From Bradyrhizobium sp. BRP22 (lineage in GTDB: Bacteria; Pseudomonadota; Alphaproteobacteria; Rhizobiales; Xanthobacteraceae), in the NCBI RefSeq assembly GCF_020194175.1, contig NZ_JADYVX010000001.1, forward strand, positions 1 to 64,000: 64,000 nucleotides of DNA, given 5' to 3'. The translations under genes and the position numbers were made by a program. Position 1 is the stretch's first letter, and the number at the start of each line of letters is the position of its first letter. Of the stretch, positions 24,904 to 33,617 are shown one piece after another. The notes under the pieces are model-generated. The model made no database searches, was not told the DNA's origin, and saw only the letters and a list, made by a program, of their open reading frames with translations.

Positions 24904-27705
24904 TCAGGGTGCGTCGATCCCGGCGAGGATGGTTTGAGCGCGGACGAGAAACGGTACACGAGATCTGTCCTGCAAATTGGATAGAAGATCGATCAATGCA
25001 TTGCGAGCTGCCCACGGTCGTCCCACTTCAAGCTCAAACTCGGCGAGACCGACAGCAGCTTCGCACTCATAGAGATAGAAATCGTGCTGCTTGCTCAGCT
25101 CGATCGCCTGGCTGAATAGCTCGCGTGCCGTATCAACGTCCCCAGGTCGATTGCGAGCAATGAGTACCTTGGCGAGGATCGGGTGGTGCTTGCCGATGAG
25201 ACGAACGTCGGACGGCCCCAGGCACTGGTTCATCGCCGTCATGAGTGCAGATTCTGCACCGTCCAGGTCGCCAACAATTCGGCGCGCGTCTGCGAGTTCG
25301 ACCCACAGAATCGGATGAAGAGAGCCGGTTTTGACTATGAACTCGTCTGCCAGGCAGGACGTCAGGATGCGTTCGGCGGATCGCGCGTCTCCATCCGCAT
25401 ATCTGAGAAGAAGCGCTCGAAATGCTTCGGCAACGGCATGCCAGGGCCTGTAGTGTCGCGACACGTCCTCCAGTTTTTGCAGGCAGCTGCGTGCACGCTG
25501 AAATTCCCCCGACGATATGTTCACCCATGTCGCACCTTGGGCCAGAACAAAATAGGTGGTTGTCAGATGTCCTTTCGCCTCGGCCTCGTCCACCGCTGTG
25601 TTGGAAAGCGATAATGCCTGTTCGCAATATCCCATGTAGTGTTTGGCAAGCGCCAACCCGATCTTGCAAGAGATGAACGAGTCGATTCCTCCGAAATACA
25701 AGTAAGCGCTTCTGGAAATCGATGGGCAGTCCTGCAGGAACGCCTCAAACCTCCGATGCGCGGACCGTATGGCGGAGTTTTCAAAATCGTTGAATGCGGT
25801 TATACGTTGCAGAAGATAGTGCACATCAGGTGCGTTGGATCGCTGTGCGGCCCTGGCAAACGCGTCGAGATAGGGCGTTGCCTGTCGGCGGGTTAGAAGC
25901 GTACTTTGAATAATACCGTAGAGGGCTCGTAGCTCCAGGAAATCATCTTCCGCAGCTTGTGCTGCGTGCCAGGCGCGCTCATACAAGCTCGCTCCCTCGA
26001 ACCCCGGAAGGTATACCTGCGCGGATGCGAGTGATACCAGCAAGCGAGGCCGCACCGCGGCATCGAATGCTGAACTATTATCGACGAGCTGAAATGCCCT
26101 GGTTAGATAGGGGACTCCTTGAACCAATGAGGTGACCGCAAGCCAAAGCCGTTCTGCGGCGATTACAAGTCTTACGCCGAGTTGAGGATCTGAGGAAAAC
26201 GCCCAGTCAAGAGCCACCCGAACCTCGTCCAGATACCCCCGCATTTTGGTGTTCTCGGACGTCTCGTCATAAAGGTCCCAATCGATGCCGTCGAGCAGCC
26301 GGAGGAAGTACTCCGCGTGACGTCTCCGCGCTTCGTCGCCAACAGAAGCGTCCAATTGAGCTATATATGCCCTTGTCGTATCCAGCAGGCGATACTCCGC
26401 ATGCGTCGATTCCGGGTCGGAGGAGAGAAGCGATCGGCGGGACAGTCCAATTATCGCGTCGCGCGCAGCGGAAGCGTTGAGTGGATCGCCACTTGCCACG
26501 GCGATGCCGGCGTCAAGCGAGAAGGGCCCGGCAAAGCAAGCGATCTGTCGAAGAACGGATTGCTCCGCGTTGGATAGCAAATTATAGCTCCAGTCTATCG
26601 TCGAGAACAGCGAACGTTGCCGGGGTACGGCGCTTCTTCGATCGATATTGATCACTGACGATTTTTCGTTCAGGCTGCGTAGCGCTTCCTCGAAGCCGAG
26701 CACCGCGGCAATCGAAGCGGCAATTTCAATCGCCAGCGGGATACCATCAAGCCGCCGGCAAATCTCTGCGACGGCAGCAGCTTTGCGATTATCGAAATGC
26801 AGTTTCGGCGCCCGCTGATGGAGGCACTTCAGGAATAGCTGGACTGACGAATAGGTCTTGATGTCCTCCGCATTCGCTTCCGCCGTCTTTGGGGGAACTG
26901 TAAGCGGAGCAAGTCGCCAGACAGCCTCGTTGTCAAGCTGCAGCGGCTCACGCGTCGTAACGAGAACATCTACGGACGCCGTGTTGACAAGCAAGCTGTC
27001 AACGAGTCTCGCCACCGGGCCAAGCACATGCTCGCAACAGTCCAGGATCAGAAGCATCCGCCTGTCGCGGAGGACCGACACGATGTGCTGGATATCTGGC
27101 CAGTCCGTTACTCTTAACCCGATTGTATTGGTCAATGCGGTGTAGACGAGGTCAATCGAGGATATTCTACCGAGATCGACAAAGCAGGCGCCATCGGCGT
27201 AGTTGGCGGCTCGTTCGTTTGCGACCTGCAATGCAATCGTTGTTTTCCCGATGCCGCCCGCCCCAAGAATGGTCACAAGTCGTCGACGATTAAGAAGGTC
27301 ATGAATCCCATCAGCTGCCGCCTCGCGGCCGATCGGCTTTACAACGATTTTAGGGATGCCGAACCGAGGGTGGTTTTCGGAGCGACTGGCCGGCTCTTTC
27401 ACAATCACATCGACGTCGAAACGGTAGCCCTGAGATGGATCAGCTTGAATTGCACCGCCGTAATCACGCAAAGCCTTTCTCAGACCTGAGATTTGGACCC
27501 GCAAATTGCTTTGGTCGACGTGCAAGCCCGGCCATGCGCTTTTGATCAGGGTGCTCCGACTGACGGTTGCGCCAGGCGCTTCAAGGAGGACTTGCAGGAT
27601 CGCTAAAGCGCGAGCGCCAAGCCGAACGGGGATGCTTCCGTCCCATAGTGTACGGGTAGCTGCGTCAAAGCGGAACGGGCCGAAGAATATCTCTCGGTTC
27701 ACCAT
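24904..27705 (-). CDS. Winged-helix/NB-ARC/TPR-like STAND transcriptional regulator
   Basis: A 933-residue signal-transduction ATPase. Domain order: OmpR-type winged helix (about residues 4-100), NB-ARC ATPase with Walker A GAGGIGKTT (about 145), Walker B MLLILDCCEH (about 218) and the arginine-containing TTREPLQL, a winged-helix/ARC2 region ending near YRLLDTTRAYIAQ (about 450), then a long alpha-helical TPR-like sensor to the end. Such proteins use nucleotide-driven assembly to activate transcription in response to a ligand bound by the repeats. It points tail-to-tail at its truncated relative. Confidence 0.88.
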   Translation of the reverse strand: MVNREIFFGPFRFDAATRTLWDGSIPVRLGARALAILQVLLEAPGATVSRSTLIKSAWPGLHVDQSNLRVQISGLRKALRDYGGAIQADPSQGYRFDVDVIVKEPASRSENHPRFGIPKIVVKPIGREAAADGIHDLLNRRRLVTILGAGGIGKTTIALQVANERAANYADGACFVDLGRISSIDLVYTALTNTIGLRVTDWPDIQHIVSVLRDRRMLLILDCCEHVLGPVARLVDSLLVNTASVDVLVTTREPLQLDNEAVWRLAPLTVPPKTAEANAEDIKTYSSVQLFLKCLHQRAPKLHFDNRKAAAVAEICRRLDGIPLAIEIAASIAAVLGFEEALRSLNEKSSVINIDRRSAVPRQRSLFSTIDWSYNLLSNAEQSVLRQIACFAGPFSLDAGIAVASGDPLNASAARDAIIGLSRRSLLSSDPESTHAEYRLLDTTRAYIAQLDASVGDEARRRHAEYFLRLLDGIDWDLYDETSENTKMRGYLDEVRVALDWAFSSDPQLGVRLVIAAERLWLAVTSLVQGVPYLTRAFQLVDNSSAFDAAVRPRLLVSLASAQVYLPGFEGASLYERAWHAAQAAEDDFLELRALYGIIQSTLLTRRQATPYLDAFARAAQRSNAPDVHYLLQRITAFNDFENSAIRSAHRRFEAFLQDCPSISRSAYLYFGGIDSFISCKIGLALAKHYMGYCEQALSLSNTAVDEAEAKGHLTTTYFVLAQGATWVNISSGEFQRARSCLQKLEDVSRHYRPWHAVAEAFRALLLRYADGDARSAERILTSCLADEFIVKTGSLHPILWVELADARRIVGDLDGAESALMTAMNQCLGPSDVRLIGKHHPILAKVLIARNRPGDVDTARELFSQAIELSKQHDFYLYECEAAVGLAEFELEVGRPWAARNALIDLLSNLQDRSRVPFLVRAQTILAGIDAP

Positions 27706-27850
27706 CGCACCTGTTTGGCACCCATATCTCGCGGCGCACTGTAAAGTATTGGCTGCTTGCTTACCAAATTATCCGGGATGTCCGCTGATGGGGACCCTCA
27801 GCAGACCTGGGCGTGACTACTCAGATGTCTGCTCTCAAGTGATGGTACCG

Positions 27851-27918
27851 TTGTCGATGACGGTCCATTAAACGGGACAGGCTTTTGTCGAGGACGGTGG
27901 GTTTTGGTCCAGGACCGT
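27851..27918. repeat. Three related 14-bp repeats, possible IS end
   Basis: TTGTCGATGACGGT (27851), TTGTCGAGGACGGT (27885) and TTGGTCCAGGACCGT (27904) lie within 70 bp, with CCATTAAACGGGACA between the first two. Several short repeats at one end are typical of IS21-type elements, but no transposase is present, so this would be a relic. Confidence 0.35.
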
Positions 27919-27929
27919 CGAAAATACTC

Positions 27930-28176
27930 GATCTTTCAATGGGGGTTGACTGAAAACCCCGAATTGGCAGAGCAGGTTCGCGTGCTGAAGTCGTTTGCGT
28001 GGGACCGGGGCCTGATCATCGTCTTCATCTCCCAGATTGACCGATCATACGATCCGGCGAAGAAGACGTGTCCTGACATTCGAGATGGTCGGCTGCCTAA
28101 TCCTCTGGACTTGCGGATGTTCAACAAGGCCTGCTTCTTGAATAAGGGTCAAGTTCAGTTCGAGGCCGTGAGCTAG
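27930..28176 (+). pseudogene. C-terminal relic of a DnaB-like helicase/ATPase
   Basis: About 80 codons reading ENPELAEQVRVLKSFAWDRG, then LIIVFISQIDRSYDPAKK, then LPNPLDL and FNKACFLNKG. These are the last strands of a RecA/DnaB-type ATPase domain of a small helicase-like protein common in Bradyrhizobium. The Walker A and B regions are gone, and the sequence upstream of about 27930 no longer matches, so it cannot be functional. Confidence 0.6.
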
Positions 28177-28401
28177 CGCGTCAGTCAGTCCGGCCTTGCT
28201 TCTGTGATGCATTTGGCGGCTGTTCGCGCCTTCGCCACGCTCGAGCGAAACCAATCATTAGGACTCTGTCAGGGCCGCTGTTGGCGACTACGATTCGTTC
28301 TTTGAGAACGAAATGAAGTCAGATGCAGAACAGTCGAAGGCAAAGTGCATTGCTCGCAGGACGTCGACGCTCTGCGCATGGATCTGGGAGGAGTCGATCA
28401 A
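28177..28401. other. Non-coding gap after the DnaB-like relic
   Basis: About 225 bp with no gene or structure that I can support; part of the decayed patch from 27.8 to 29.7 kb. Confidence 0.4.
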
Positions 28402-28453
28402 TGGAGCGCTTTCGAGCGAAGTGGACACCGGTTTGCGTCAAGAAAACGCGTCA
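28402..28453 (-). repeat. Partial copy of the 7465 MITE-like element
   Basis: GAGCGCTTTCGAGCGAAGTG through AAAACGCGTCA matches, in reverse orientation, the right half of the element at 7465-7569 with a few changes. The left half is missing. Confidence 0.65.
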
Positions 28454-28672
28454 GGCCGTTGTTGAAGCCAAAGGAATCTGGAAAAGCTCGGTGTCCTCTT
28501 CATTTCTCACGGAGATGAAGTTTCCTTCGCGCACCATCTCGGGCTTTTCCGTCCCGATCCTGTGGGCGATGAAGCTCCCGTGGTCCCTGGCCTCATCGTC
28601 GTTCGCGCACGCATGGCCGGACAGGTCATGAGCTTCGACTTGGCCAGTCAGATGGAAGAAATACCTGGGCAT
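28451..28672 (-). CDS. DUF6894 family small protein
   Basis: 73 residues from the ATG at 28672, starting MPRYFFHLTGQVEAHDLSG, the signature of DUF6894 proteins of Bradyrhizobium and relatives. Function is unknown. A frame extension to 28681 exists. A GGAAC-N16-AGTT sequence on the minus strand (28704-28680) ends only about eight bases before the ATG, so if it is a promoter the mRNA would be nearly leaderless. The stop overlaps the partial repeat at 28402-28453. Confidence 0.7.
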   Translation of the reverse strand: MPRYFFHLTGQVEAHDLSGHACANDDEARDHGSFIAHRIGTEKPEMVREGNFISVRNEEDTELFQIPLASTTA

Positions 28673-28738
28673 GTCGGCCAACTGTAAGCCGGCTTGCTTG
28701 TTCCTAAACCAAAACAGGTTGCCTGGCCCATTGGCGTA

Positions 28739-28984
28739 TCAGTCGCCTTTCTTGTCGCCGCTCGGGCCAGGCTTGGGTGGTGGCGGGCTGCCCACGCTAC
28801 CGGGTGTACCACCGGTCCGGGCCCCAGGTTTGAGCGGCGGGGCGCTCCCGCCCACCGCACCTGTCGCAGCGGCCGGATCGCCGGGCTTGGGCGGCGGTGG
28901 ACTGCCGACGCCTTGCGCAAGAAGCTGAATCGGCGCGAGCGCGAGCGCCATTGCGATCGGCACGGAGAGCCTGGTTTTTGACAT
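28739..28984 (-). CDS. Small secreted Pro/Gly-rich protein
   Basis: An 81-residue protein with a Sec signal peptide (residues 1-24, ending LLAQG). The mature part is a low-complexity Pro/Gly sequence built on two copies of GSPPPPKPG (about residues 27-35 and 64-72). The ATG at 28984 follows GGGAGAA. No function is known. Its start lies just inside the end of a broken phosphotransferase gene. Confidence 0.55.
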   Translation of the reverse strand: MSKTRLSVPIAMALALAPIQLLAQGVGSPPPPKPGDPAAATGAVGGSAPPLKPGARTGGTPGSVGSPPPPKPGPSGDKKGD

Positions 28985-28993
28985 TTGTTTTCT

Positions 28994-29241
28994 CCCACTG
29001 GTGTCCTACGACAACCTTCGGGCCGGGCGCGAAGTTCCTCATCGCGCGCCAGCACGCGGGCTGCGCCGTCGCCATCCCACCATTCCATGACGGCGCCGCC
29101 GAGACGTTCGTCCGTCTCGAACGACAGCTTGAGCATGGCAGGTTCGCCGTGCCGCAGCACCGGCAGCAACCGGGCGGCACGGGTCACAATGGGTTCGCCG
29201 TCAGAGTCGAGGTGCCATTTTGAAAGGTAGGAATCGAACAT
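28994..29241 (-). pseudogene. N-terminal relic of an APH(6)/hydroxyurea-type phosphotransferase
   Basis: From an ATG at 29241 about 75 codons match the start of streptomycin 6-kinase/hydroxyurea phosphotransferase family proteins: MFDSYLSKWHL, then RLLPVLRHGEPAMLKL, then MEWWDGDGAARVLA. The remaining two thirds, including the catalytic aspartates, are missing. The match ends close to the start of the secreted Pro-rich gene, with a small deletion near 29020. Confidence 0.6.
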
Positions 29242-29369
29242 CCGACCAGCGTATAGCGGCATTCCGCCGGGTTGTTCAGGGGATATGGCTCGTTTCGCTC
29301 GGTCCGGCCGATGTTTAATGATGGCGGCAACGATCCGGTAACAGCCGGAAGGTACAGCTTGCGGGATCA

Positions 29370-29715
29370 ATGTGGATGACAAGTCCAATGTGGACGAAGC
29401 TGTTCTTCGATCGCTCGAAACGCGATCCTGCGAAACTCCACGCCCTTGTCGCCGAGTACGCGAGCTGGCCGCTTTGGAAGAAATGCGCCGCGCTAGCCGG
29501 GGTCGCTGTTGCGGCAGTATCTTTTCTTCTTCACCCTTATCTTGTCGGCCACCTGACGTTGGGTTCGGAGCATCTTCAGTCGAACGATCATTCCCTCGGA
29601 GGAGCCGGTCCTCTTCGTCATTGTCGTGACAATCCTCGAAGCCGTCTTCGCGTTCATGTTCTACGCGCTGGTGAAGGCCTTCTTCTTTCCTGATCGGTTT
29701 GGACGCGATCAATAG
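29370..29715 (+). pseudogene. Frameshifted small two-helix membrane protein
   Basis: The first frame (from 29370) encodes a hydrophilic start and one membrane helix (CAALAGVAVAAVSFLLHPYLVG). After a +1 shift near 29555-29565 the next frame gives a second helix (LFVIVVTILEAVFAFMFYAL) and ends at the TAG at 29713-29715. Together they would make a protein of about 115 residues of unknown family. A sequencing error could produce the same picture. Confidence 0.45.
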
Positions 29716-29947
29716 TCGCCATCACGCGCATATCAGCAATGCGATTCGATTTCTCCGATTTGCGCACAAGTCTTTCAAGCGCCGTGCGCTTTTTCCGAAT
29801 CGGCTTTCCGCGATAGCTCTGCGGTCAGATCAGTTGCAGCCGTTGCGAGTCCACAAGGCATGTCTCCCAGGCGATTGACAGAACCACGCTGTTGCGTGGG
29901 CGATGTTGCTGCCGTGATCCTCATCAAGGCATTTTCGGAGAAACAAG
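29716..29947. other. Intergenic region upstream of small secreted-protein gene
   Basis: 230 bp with no gene. GGAGAAACAAG at 29937-29947 provides the ribosome-binding site of the following gene. Confidence 0.4.
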
Positions 29948-30238
29948 ATGACCAGCCTCAAGCTATTCGTCGCGTCGGCCATTCTGCTTTCGGCGTTGGC
30001 GGCGCCGCCGGTGTTCGCGCAGGCCGCAATTCAGGAGCCCGGCCTCCAGGCGTTCTATCACCCCAACTCGGACGTGCTGAATTCGGGTGCGCGCGGAAAC
30101 AACCTTGTGAATGACGCTGGCGCCTACGCAGCAATGGAGGGCGGCCGTGCTTCCTCCTGCGCACAGCGCGTTCGGCCGCACAATTCCGGATCCCGCACCG
30201 CTGCTGCAGTGGACAATCGGCAGCTTCGCTGCGACTGA
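29948..30238 (+). CDS. Small secreted protein of the EPGxxAFY family
   Basis: 96 residues with a Sec signal peptide (1-24, ending VFAQA). The mature N-terminus, IQEPGLQAFYHPNSDVLNSG, is shared with the gene at 45823 (SEPGYCAFFYPNANCQNKG). From about residue 65 the sequence turns Arg/Ser-rich, while the +1 frame reads a smoother tail (FGRTIPDPAPLLQW, then IGSFAATD), so a frameshift near 30130-30150 is possible. Function is unknown. Confidence 0.6.
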   Translation: MTSLKLFVASAILLSALAAPPVFAQAAIQEPGLQAFYHPNSDVLNSGARGNNLVNDAGAYAAMEGGRASSCAQRVRPHNSGSRTAAAVDNRQLRCD

Positions 30239-30296
30239 CGCATCGTCTATCCTGAACCTCGAACGACGGCGCGGGTTTGCTTCGGCGACCCGCGCT

Positions 30297-31256
30297 TTAC
30301 ACGCTGAGAACGCGAGCGCTTCGGTCGCTTTTTCGATCCCGAACCTCACCCGGGTCCGCGGAAAGCAAAGCGCGAATTTCTCGCAGCTCCTCCAGGATGA
30401 AATTCAGGACCACGCGCGTGCGTGGCGCAAGATGTCGGCGTGAGGGGTAGACCAGGCTGAGCGGAATGTTCGGAGACGGGAAGTTGTTCAGGACCCGGAC
30501 GAGCTGGCCGCTGCGCAGATCGTCGAACACATCGACCAGCGAGAGATAGGCAATTCCGTATCCGCTTCGTGCGGCCAGATGCACAGCGCTGGTGTCATTG
30601 GCGAGAAATCCGCCCGACACGCGAAATTGCTGGGCGGCTTCATTGGTCACGAATGTCCACATGTCCGAATTTTGGCGAGTGGCGTGGACAATACAGGTGT
30701 GCTGTGCAAGTTCGGCGGGCAGGGAAGGTTCGCCGTGCTTTTCGATATAGCTGGGCGCGGCCACGGCGACGCGTGACATCGTGCCGGCATGACGAACGAC
30801 CAGCGATGCATCTGATATCTCGCCGGCGCGCATCGCAAGGTCGAGACGATCTTCGATCATGTCGCCAATTCGATCGCTCACCACCAACTCGACCTTCAGC
30901 CCCGGGTGATTCGCCAGCAACTCGGGCAAACGTCGCGCGAGGAAGCGACCTGCGGTACCCGTCAGACCGACCCGGACCAATCCGATGGGAGAGGCGCTCT
31001 GTCGTCCCACAGCCGTCAGCATGTCCTCCACGCCAGTCAATATCGGTCGGGCCAGGACGACAAGCATCTGCCCGTCATCGGTGAGGCTGATCTTTCGCGT
31101 GGTGCGATGGAATAAGCGAACGCCGAAGTGCTCCTCGAGCTGCGAAATCTGGCGGGCGACCGCAGCCTGGCTCACGTCGCGCTCGCGTGCGACGGCCGAA
31201 AACGACAGAACTTCCGCGACGCGTACGAGAATGCCAAGGCTGCCGAGAAGGTCCAT
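30297..31256 (-). CDS. LysR-family transcriptional regulator
   Basis: A 319-residue regulator. An N-terminal winged helix-turn-helix (about residues 1-60: VAEVLSFSAVARERDVSQAAVARQ split by QISQLEEHFG) is followed by a LysR substrate-binding domain from about 90. It lies 17 bp downstream of a MarR gene in the same direction, so the two are probably co-transcribed. The target is unknown; the porin across the divergent region is a candidate. The C-terminal end is somewhat long and basic. Confidence 0.9.
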   Translation of the reverse strand: MDLLGSLGILVRVAEVLSFSAVARERDVSQAAVARQISQLEEHFGVRLFHRTTRKISLTDDGQMLVVLARPILTGVEDMLTAVGRQSASPIGLVRVGLTGTAGRFLARRLPELLANHPGLKVELVVSDRIGDMIEDRLDLAMRAGEISDASLVVRHAGTMSRVAVAAPSYIEKHGEPSLPAELAQHTCIVHATRQNSDMWTFVTNEAAQQFRVSGGFLANDTSAVHLAARSGYGIAYLSLVDVFDDLRSGQLVRVLNNFPSPNIPLSLVYPSRRHLAPRTRVVLNFILEELREIRALLSADPGEVRDRKSDRSARVLSV

Positions 31257-31273
31257 TGCCGGTATGCCTATCC

Positions 31274-31750
31274 TTAAGGCCCCGCCACCTTCAGTCGTGC
31301 TTTCTCCAGCCTTTCCTTTAGGGAGAATAATTTTCCACTGAGCTCATCGAGCTCGTCGGGCGCGAACTCCGCGAAGATGAATTCGTTCAATGAAGCTCTT
31401 CGCGGCGCCAATCCTTCCAGATGCGCCAACGCCCGATGCGTCAGGGACATGTTGACGATTCGTCCGTCTCGTCGCGATGTCCTTCTGTGAATCAGGCCGT
31501 GTCTCTCAAGGATTTTTGACTGTGTTGTGACAAACGATGCTTCGACGTTCAAAATCTTCGAGACGTTGCCGACCGACAACTCGTTGTCTTCACCGGCATC
31601 GGCCAGCACCAACATGATCTTCCATTGCGGGCCGGTGATTCCGAGCGTTTTCGCCCAGGAATGATAGAGTTCATCAAGCGATGCGTGGAGCGACGCTATT
31701 TGACTACCCAACTGTCGAATAGAGTCTCGCTTCGTCATCTGCGAATACAT
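31274..31750 (-). CDS. MarR-family transcriptional regulator
   Basis: 158 residues with the MarR winged-helix fold (LGITGPQWKIMLVLADAG; VSKILNVEASFVTTQSKILERHGLI; wing RRTSRRDGRIVNMSLT). Such proteins repress as dimers on palindromes and are released by phenolic ligands. It is divergent from the porin gene, and palindromes at 31831-31863 lie between them. Confidence 0.9.
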   Translation of the reverse strand: MYSQMTKRDSIRQLGSQIASLHASLDELYHSWAKTLGITGPQWKIMLVLADAGEDNELSVGNVSKILNVEASFVTTQSKILERHGLIHRRTSRRDGRIVNMSLTHRALAHLEGLAPRRASLNEFIFAEFAPDELDELSGKLFSLKERLEKARLKVAGP

Positions 31751-31830
31751 CTGCTCCGCTCTTTGACTGTCTTTGACTGTTGCGTGACCGAGTGTATCTC
31801 GGCTGCAACAAGGACGATTTTGTTGCCGTT

Positions 31831-31863
31831 TGATAAGGGTGTTATCTAGATCAGGACAGATAA
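31831..31863. promoter_or_regulatory. Overlapping inverted repeats, candidate MarR operator
   Basis: TGATAA-N5-TTATCT (31831-31847) and TTATCT-N10-AGATAA (31842-31863) share an arm, giving three half-sites in 33 bp. They lie about 80-110 bp upstream of the MarR start and about 165 bp upstream of the porin start, which fits control of one or both genes. Confidence 0.45.
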
Positions 31864-32026
31864 GTTCGTTACTTGTATCCGGGCAAGGGGCTGGTCAGCT
31901 CGGCGCGATAAATTTTCCGTCAGCTTGGGACACTTGTAATTGGGCAATACGCGAGAGCGATCGGTCTTTGGCCACTCGCTCCGCTTCGACTGACACCAGC
32001 CCGTCAGATCAGGAGGTTGCAATAAA

Positions 32027-33610
32027 ATGACTGTCGTTAGGACATTCGTACTTGGTGGGGCGGCGAGCCTCATCACTCTGACGGGCGCGCAAGCGGCAGA
32101 TCTTCCGGTGAAGGCGAAAGCCGTCGAATACGTGAAGGTCTGCTCGCTGTACGGCGCCGGCTTCTGGTACATCCCGGGCACCGACACCTGCATGAAGATC
32201 GGTGGCTATCTGCGTGTGGACGCGACCTTCAATGGCGGCATCCATGGTACGCCCGCCTGGAACGGCGATATCGGTCAGGGGAATCGTTATCGCGACTATT
32301 TCGCCGCCCGCTCCCGTATGGCGCTGACGGTCGATACGCGCACCGCTACCGAATATGGCGTGGTCCGCACCTTCGCGCAGGCCGACTTCCAGTTCTCCAC
32401 GCTGGGCGGCAGCACCTACAGCCCGAACTCGATCAACGGCTCGCTGCCGGTGGCCGGCTCGCAGCTGCTCGACACGCCCGGCGGTGGCTATGTCGCTGTC
32501 GAATACGTCTTCATTCAGTTTGCCGGTTTCACGTTTGGTAAGTCTGCCTCCGCTTATGCCACGCCTTGGCAGGGCTTCCCGGGCAACATCAACTCCAACC
32601 TGCTCGGCGGCCAGAACACCGACACCGGCGTGAACAACATCCAGTACACCGCGCAGTTCGGCAACGGCGTGTCGGCCAGCATCGGCCTGGACGATCCGAC
32701 GGTGTGGGACCGTACCGCGGTCTACAACCTGTCGCTGCCGCTGAACGCGACGTTCAACACCGGCAACGCCTATGCGGGCGTTCACGCGCCTGACGTGGTC
32801 GGCAACATCCGCGTCGACCAGGCCTGGGGTCTGTTCCAGATTTCGGCCGCGGCCCATGAGGTCAGCGGCTCCTACAACACGCTGAACGCGCTCGGCGCGC
32901 CGGCCGGCGCCGTCGGCCTGCCCGGTGCGGCACCGACCGCGGCGTCCGAACTGTCCGGACACCCCGACACCAAGTGGGGTGGTGCGGCGATGATCGGCGT
33001 GAACATCAAGAACATCCCGACTGGCCCCGGCGACGACATCAAGTTCGATGCGAGCTATGCCAAGGGTGCGACGAAGTACGTGATCTCCACCTCGTCGGCC
33101 TCGCCGAGCTTCGCGATGTTCGGCAGCAGCGGCGCGTTCGGCGCCTATCAGAGCATCGGCTTCGGTGCCACCACCGACGGCGTCTACCTGCCGGTCGCGG
33201 CTGGCGGCGATGGATCGCTGCATCTGACCGAAGCCTTCGGCATCCGCGGCGCCTTCAACCACAACTGGGATCCCTACTGGTCGACCAGCTTCTTCGGCAG
33301 CTATTCGGCAGTCCGGTATGATGGTGCGGCGAAGGCGTTCATGTGCCTCAACTACACCACGCCGGCCAAGGCGGTCAGCGCGGACTTCGTCTGCAACCCG
33401 AACTTCAACGTGTCGCAGCTCGGTGCGGTCACCCGCTGGACCCCGGTCAAGAACCTGACCTTCTCGGCCGAATTCCAGTGGTTCCACCTTGACCAGAGCT
33501 TCCAGGGTACCGCTGTCCTGGGCCCGTCGGCGCCCAAGCCGGCCGCCCGTTACGAGTTCAAGGATCAGGATACCTTCCTGCTCCAGCTCCGCGCGCAGCG
33601 TAACTTCTGA
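32027..33610 (+). CDS. Outer-membrane porin (Omp2/Porin_2 family)
   Basis: A 527-residue general porin of the Bradyrhizobium/Brucella Omp2 family (Porin_2). The signal peptide ends at AQA (residue 23), and mature ADLPVKAK, then CSLYGAGFWYIPGTDTCMKI and GGYLR are typical; the two cysteines of that segment are conserved. A 16-strand barrel with the closing aromatic C-terminus (LLQLRAQRNF) is expected. AGGAGG stands nine bases before the ATG. A strong terminator follows, so the gene is monocistronic and probably highly expressed. Confidence 0.95.
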   Translation: MTVVRTFVLGGAASLITLTGAQAADLPVKAKAVEYVKVCSLYGAGFWYIPGTDTCMKIGGYLRVDATFNGGIHGTPAWNGDIGQGNRYRDYFAARSRMALTVDTRTATEYGVVRTFAQADFQFSTLGGSTYSPNSINGSLPVAGSQLLDTPGGGYVAVEYVFIQFAGFTFGKSASAYATPWQGFPGNINSNLLGGQNTDTGVNNIQYTAQFGNGVSASIGLDDPTVWDRTAVYNLSLPLNATFNTGNAYAGVHAPDVVGNIRVDQAWGLFQISAAAHEVSGSYNTLNALGAPAGAVGLPGAAPTAASELSGHPDTKWGGAAMIGVNIKNIPTGPGDDIKFDASYAKGATKYVISTSSASPSFAMFGSSGAFGAYQSIGFGATTDGVYLPVAAGGDGSLHLTEAFGIRGAFNHNWDPYWSTSFFGSYSAVRYDGAAKAFMCLNYTTPAKAVSADFVCNPNFNVSQLGAVTRWTPVKNLTFSAEFQWFHLDQSFQGTAVLGPSAPKPAARYEFKDQDTFLLQLRAQRNF

Positions 33611-33617
33611 GGACAAG

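Noticed and set aside
28648..29712. 354-codon open frame on the minus strand.
   Set aside because: Only the segment 28994-29241 resembles a protein family (a phosphotransferase start); the rest is low-complexity charged sequence with no start signal.
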